From an uncultured Pseudomonadota bacterium (GTDB taxonomy: Bacteria; Pseudomonadota; Gammaproteobacteria; Burkholderiales; SG8-39), in contig CAIXPL010000027.1 in NCBI GenBank assembly GCA_903921325.1, positions 1 through 64,000 of the forward strand: 64,000 nt of DNA. Reading direction: 5' to 3'. Positions 55,884 through 64,000 of the stretch are shown here, piece after piece. The position numbers and the translations under genes were made by a program. The notes under the pieces were generated by a model. It was not told where the DNA came from. It did not search any database and worked only from the letters and a program-made list of their open reading frames with translations. How positions within the stretch are numbered: position 1 is the first letter of the stretch; every line of letters starts with the position of its first letter.

Positions 55884-56930
55884 TCAGGCGCCTTTGCGAT
55901 GCAGGACCGGGCGCAATGCCTGGCCGATGCGGGCAATGGCGTGCTGCGCACCGGCCAGGTGCCCACCCATCAGCATGAAACCATGCACCATGCCCGTGAA
56001 ACATTCCTGAGTGACCTCGACACCCGCCGCGGTGAGACGTGTCGCGTAATGATGAATTTGCCCAGCGAGCGGATCGTGCCCTGCAAACAGCACATAGGTG
56101 GGTGGTAGATGGCTCAGCGCGGTGGCATGCAGAGGCGATTTGAGCGCGCGCTCGGTGGTCGACAATGAACCGAGCCAGTCGCGCGTCTGGGCACGCAAAA
56201 AACGGGCTTGAGCCCCCACCAAAGCCGCCAGATCATCTGCCAAGTCAGCCGTGTGGTCAGTGAGCACCGCATCGCGGGTCACATCGAGCAAGGGCGAGAT
56301 GAGAACCTGCATGGCAATGGGTTGATGATCGGCGGTATTCAGTTCAAGCGCGGCGAGCGCCGCCAGGTAGCCACCGGCCTCCTCCCCCACCAGCGCAAGA
56401 CGCTTTTGATCAATCGAGAAAACCTCCGCATGGCTCGCGAGCCAATCAAGCGCTGCGCGCACATCGGCCAGGGCATCAATCAGCGCATGCTCAGGGGCGC
56501 GTCGATAGTCCACGCTGAATACCGCCGAGCGCGCATTGATCGCCAATTGACGGCAGACCCGATCGTGCGATTCCAGATCGCCGCAGGTGCCGCCACCGCC
56601 ATGCAGAAACACCAGGGCAGGCAGGTGTTGGCCGGGCATTCGCCCGGGTGCCTGGGCGCGATAATGGCGGACGCTCAGCGCGCCGCCGGCGCGTTCAATA
56701 CTCAGATCCTCGCAGATATCAATCACCGCCGGATGCGGAGCGTAGCGCAGGCAACGCGCCACATAGGCTGCTCGCGTTCGTTCAATGTCACCTGGTGCCG
56801 CACCGCCAAGCGTCGCGGCAAGCGCCGACTTCAGTGCGGGAATCAGTGCCCGCAGTTGGGGATCGAGCACAGCGATCGGCGCAGCAGGCGGCTCAGGCTG
56901 TTGCCGCGGCGCCGGGCCGGCGCAGCGCAT
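55884..56930 (-). CDS. HSL-type alpha/beta hydrolase with Ser nucleophile replaced by Glu
   Basis: 348 residues. The hormone-sensitive-lipase fold is clear: oxyanion HGGGG (110-114), YRRAPEH (142-148), Asp286 in AGHDPLAG and His316 in GMVHGFMLM. The nucleophile elbow, normally GDSAGG, reads GEEAGG (182-187), with GAG at 56379-56381 instead of a Ser codon. Esterase activity is therefore doubtful. It overlaps the MFS gene by 38 nt. The start ATG at 56930 has no obvious ribosome-binding site; GTG 56870 is an alternative. Confidence 0.87.
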   Translation of the reverse strand: MRCAGPAPRQQPEPPAAPIAVLDPQLRALIPALKSALAATLGGAAPGDIERTRAAYVARCLRYAPHPAVIDICEDLSIERAGGALSVRHYRAQAPGRMPGQHLPALVFLHGGGGTCGDLESHDRVCRQLAINARSAVFSVDYRRAPEHALIDALADVRAALDWLASHAEVFSIDQKRLALVGEEAGGYLAALAALELNTADHQPIAMQVLISPLLDVTRDAVLTDHTADLADDLAALVGAQARFLRAQTRDWLGSLSTTERALKSPLHATALSHLPPTYVLFAGHDPLAGQIHHYATRLTAAGVEVTQECFTGMVHGFMLMGGHLAGAQHAIARIGQALRPVLHRKGA

Positions 56931-58110
56931 ACCAGAGAATGGCTACCGCGCAGGTCACCACCGCCCCGATCCCGATGTAGTTGATGGTGTCCCAGCCGTG
57001 CGTTTGCAACTGGTAACCCGACAGCAGCGAACTGGTCATGGTGGTCAAGAAGATGCATAGGTCATTTGCGCCTTGTACCTTGGCCCGCTCCGAGGGTCGA
57101 CAGGCCGAAGTGAGCAAGGTGGTGGCACCGATGAACAGAAAGTTCCAACCCACGCCGAGCAGCGCCATGGACAAAAAGAAGTGGGTGAACGTGAGACCGG
57201 ACAGACCGATGGCAAGGCAGACCAGGTTGATGACGATACCCGCGCCCATGATGGTCACCACACCAAAGCGCTTGATCAGATTGCCAGTAAAAAATGAGGG
57301 CGCAAACATGCCGACCACATGCGCCGAAATCACCGATGCCGCATCTCCATAATCAAAGCCGCACACCGCAGTCATTTCAAGCGGCGTGGACACCATCATG
57401 AAATTCATCACGCCATAGCCCAGTGCCCCGGTGAGCACTGCCACCAGGGCTACCGGTTGCAGCAGGATTTCACGCAGTGGCCGCTGTGCAGCATCGGCCT
57501 CGGCCCGACTCAGCGGCGGGATGCGCAACAGGCTCATCACGCCAATCGCCATCAGCATGAACACGATGAGCGACAGATAGGTACCCGCGTATCGCACATC
57601 AAACAGATCGACGGTGGCGCGGCTGATGCTCGGCCCCACCAATCCACCGACAATGCCACCTGCCAGCACATAGGAAATGGCCTGTGGCTTGAACTCATTG
57701 GGCGCGGAGTCGGCCGCGGCAAATCGATAGTACTGACCGAAGGCGTTATAGGCACCGAGCACCAGCGTACCCAGGCAAAGCAACCAGAATTCGTGCATGA
57801 AAAGTGCACTGGCCGCAATCAGCGCGCCCAGCATACCGATACAGGCCCCGGTGATAAAACCGGCACGGCGGCCGACTTTGCGCATCAAGAGCGAAGCCGG
57901 CAGCGTGGTAATCGCTGCCCCGATCACCCAGCTGGTCACCGGTATGGTAGCCATCGATCGCTCGGGGGCCAGGGCGAATCCAGCGAGTGCATTCATCGCT
58001 ATGGATGTCGAATTATTGGTAAATAGCAACGCCTGGCACACACTGAGCAATCCGACGTTACGCCGCATCTCGGTGAGCGGGACGCTCTGGACGGGCTCAG
58101 TGCTTTGCAT
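56893..58110 (-). CDS. Major facilitator superfamily transporter
   Basis: 405 residues, 12 predicted helices. LLMRKVGRRAGFITGACIGMLGA lies between TM2 and TM3 as the MFS loop motif; later FTGNLIKRFGVVTIMGAG repeats the pattern in the second half. YQLQTHGWDTINYIG and the C-terminal WYALRRPGAA close the protein. It is the first gene of a minus-strand run with the hydrolase and molybdopterin enzyme. The substrate is unknown. Confidence 0.88.
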   Translation of the reverse strand: MQSTEPVQSVPLTEMRRNVGLLSVCQALLFTNNSTSIAMNALAGFALAPERSMATIPVTSWVIGAAITTLPASLLMRKVGRRAGFITGACIGMLGALIAASALFMHEFWLLCLGTLVLGAYNAFGQYYRFAAADSAPNEFKPQAISYVLAGGIVGGLVGPSISRATVDLFDVRYAGTYLSLIVFMLMAIGVMSLLRIPPLSRAEADAAQRPLREILLQPVALVAVLTGALGYGVMNFMMVSTPLEMTAVCGFDYGDAASVISAHVVGMFAPSFFTGNLIKRFGVVTIMGAGIVINLVCLAIGLSGLTFTHFFLSMALLGVGWNFLFIGATTLLTSACRPSERAKVQGANDLCIFLTTMTSSLLSGYQLQTHGWDTINYIGIGAVVTCAVAILWYALRRPGAAATA

Positions 58111-58294
58111 GGGCTAAGGTCTCCACATTTTCATACCTGCTGAGGACACGCGCACGGAGCAGGGGAAACTCACCGGCAGCGCTGACATCGGTGCATTATA
58201 GGACGGGTCGCCTTGAACCACCCTACGACCATGGCTGGGCGCATGCGACTCAGGCTTCACCCAAACCGGGCATGGTTAGCTCCGATCGACGGCG

Positions 58295-58310
58295 GCAGAC
58301 CGTAGTCTGC
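58295..58310. promoter_or_regulatory. Small palindrome upstream of the DUF1840 gene
   Basis: GCAGAC-CGTA-GTCTGC, 34 nt before the DUF1840 ATG in the 234-bp gap 58111-58344 between divergent genes. It could be an operator or a leader hairpin. No convincing promoter hexamers or other features were found in the gap. Confidence 0.35.
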
Positions 58311-58344
58311 GGACGATCATTCATTCTGACAGAGGCACCTAATC

Positions 58345-58659
58345 ATGCTGGTCACCTTCCGCACCCCGCACTCCCCGACCATCACCCTGTTCGGTGAGCA
58401 CGCCCTCGCCCTGCTCGCTGCCATGGGTCAATCGAACATCCTGCCCGGTGCCCTGGCGCCCGAAGACGTACCCGCCGCGCTTGCGCATCTACGCAGCGCA
58501 CTCAGCGGACCGGCGGGCTCGGCCCCGGCGCGCAGCCCGGGCGACACCGCGGAGGACCCACCGATCGCGCTGGCCACCCGCGGCAAGGCACTGATGGATT
58601 TTCTGGAACGCGCAGCCCAGGCGGGCAATGAAGTGATCTGGTCAGAAGGCAACCAATAA
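58345..58659 (+). CDS. DUF1840 domain-containing protein
   Basis: 104 residues. Matches the small DUF1840 family common in Betaproteobacteria: MLVTFRTPHSPTITLFGEHALALLAAMGQ at the N-terminus, PEDVPAALAHLRSAL in the middle and RGKALMDFLERAAQAGNEVIWSE at the end. Function unknown; no signal or membrane segment. A Gly/Ala/Pro-rich linker (~52-70) separates the two conserved parts. Its stop codon overlaps the T-run of the rpoC terminator on the opposite strand. Confidence 0.88.
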   Translation: MLVTFRTPHSPTITLFGEHALALLAAMGQSNILPGALAPEDVPAALAHLRSALSGPAGSAPARSPGDTAEDPPIALATRGKALMDFLERAAQAGNEVIWSEGNQ

Positions 58660-58692
58660 AAAAGCCGGATGCCCGCTTGCGCTGGCATCCGG
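58658..58692 (-). terminator. Rho-independent terminator of rpoC
   Basis: On the minus strand: CCGGATGCC, 10-nt loop region, GGCATCCGG, then CTTTTTT. It starts 34 nt after the rpoC stop. The T-run (A-run on plus, 58658-58663) touches the DUF1840 stop. From the plus strand no T-run follows the stem. Confidence 0.9.
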
Positions 58693-58726
58693 GTCTTGAT
58701 CAAGCGGGGCTTGATCAGACCGACAG

Positions 58727-62920
<4,194 letters not shown>

Positions 62921-63071
62921 GCTTGACTCCTGGCGCAAGGGTCTGACATCTGGGGCATGCGGGACATCGGGTGATACGGTGCGTCATTCAAATCGCACGC
63001 GGTGCGGCCGCTCGAGCCAGCCGCACACCGCTTGCAGTCATCACGCACCGACGGGTCTCGGTCAATCCGGA

Positions 63072-64000
<929 letters not shown>

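Overview
The window is GC-rich and densely coded on both strands. It looks like chromosomal DNA of a betaproteobacterium, most likely order Burkholderiales. The evidence is three Bug-type (TctC-like) periplasmic binding proteins, a DUF1840 protein, a PhaP-type phasin, a HiPIP, GluQ and the general style of RpoB/RpoC. No rRNA, tRNA, CRISPR array, transposase or prophage gene was seen, so this is core chromosome with interspersed catabolic operons rather than a mobile island.

Layout. 1-9463: 3' end of clpA, a His-rich CDF metal exporter, dut and coaBC (minus) facing radC, then a complete branched-chain amino-acid-type ABC transporter (binding protein, fused LivH-LivM permease, LivG, LivF), then rpmB-rpmG. 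The Liv operon sits between radC and rpmBG, which are neighbours in E. coli. 9518-24011: a DesB-like desaturase, an MFS-purN-rsmB overlapping operon, a thioredoxin, gluQ, a thioesterase, a DMT exporter, a phasin with a striking promoter, nadE, hrpA and a HiPIP. 24315-38723: two overlapping Bug proteins, an SDR, an amidohydrolase overlapping hrcA, an operon of LLM oxidoreductase, FadB-like enzyme, thioesterase and quinone oxidoreductase, then a PBP7-like peptidase, an S4 protein with a very long Gly/Arg tail, an Atm1-type ABC exporter and a HAD hydrolase. 38787-52797: a lipid/acyl-CoA region holding a FadN-like enzyme, two SDRs, a CmcJ/NvfI-type oxidoreductase, a D-2-hydroxyacid dehydrogenase, a GST, and an acyl-CoA dehydrogenase plus APH-like kinase pair that together resemble mammalian ACAD11; then dusA, a D-threonine-aldolase-like enzyme, a third Bug protein and an APC permease. 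52856-58110: a minus-strand run of MFS, alpha/beta hydrolase (nucleophile replaced), molybdopterin oxidoreductase and a spermidine-synthase-like protein. 58345-64000: DUF1840, rpoC, and the 3' part of rpoB.

The most unusual signal is structural. At three gene ends (15376-15486, 42870-43010, 53616-53712) the last codons and the stop codon are tandemly repeated with periods of 37, 17 and 29 bp. None of these is a multiple of three, so the stop codon recurs in rotating frames. A related but older event is a diverged second copy of the last 18 codons of the LLM oxidoreductase gene (30449-30502). The best metabolic lead is the split ACAD11 pair, which predicts breakdown of 4-hydroxyacyl-CoA through a phosphorylated intermediate. 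The best regulatory lead is three evenly spaced TGCANYGCA boxes at the phasin promoter, as expected for a PhaR-type granule-sensing repressor.
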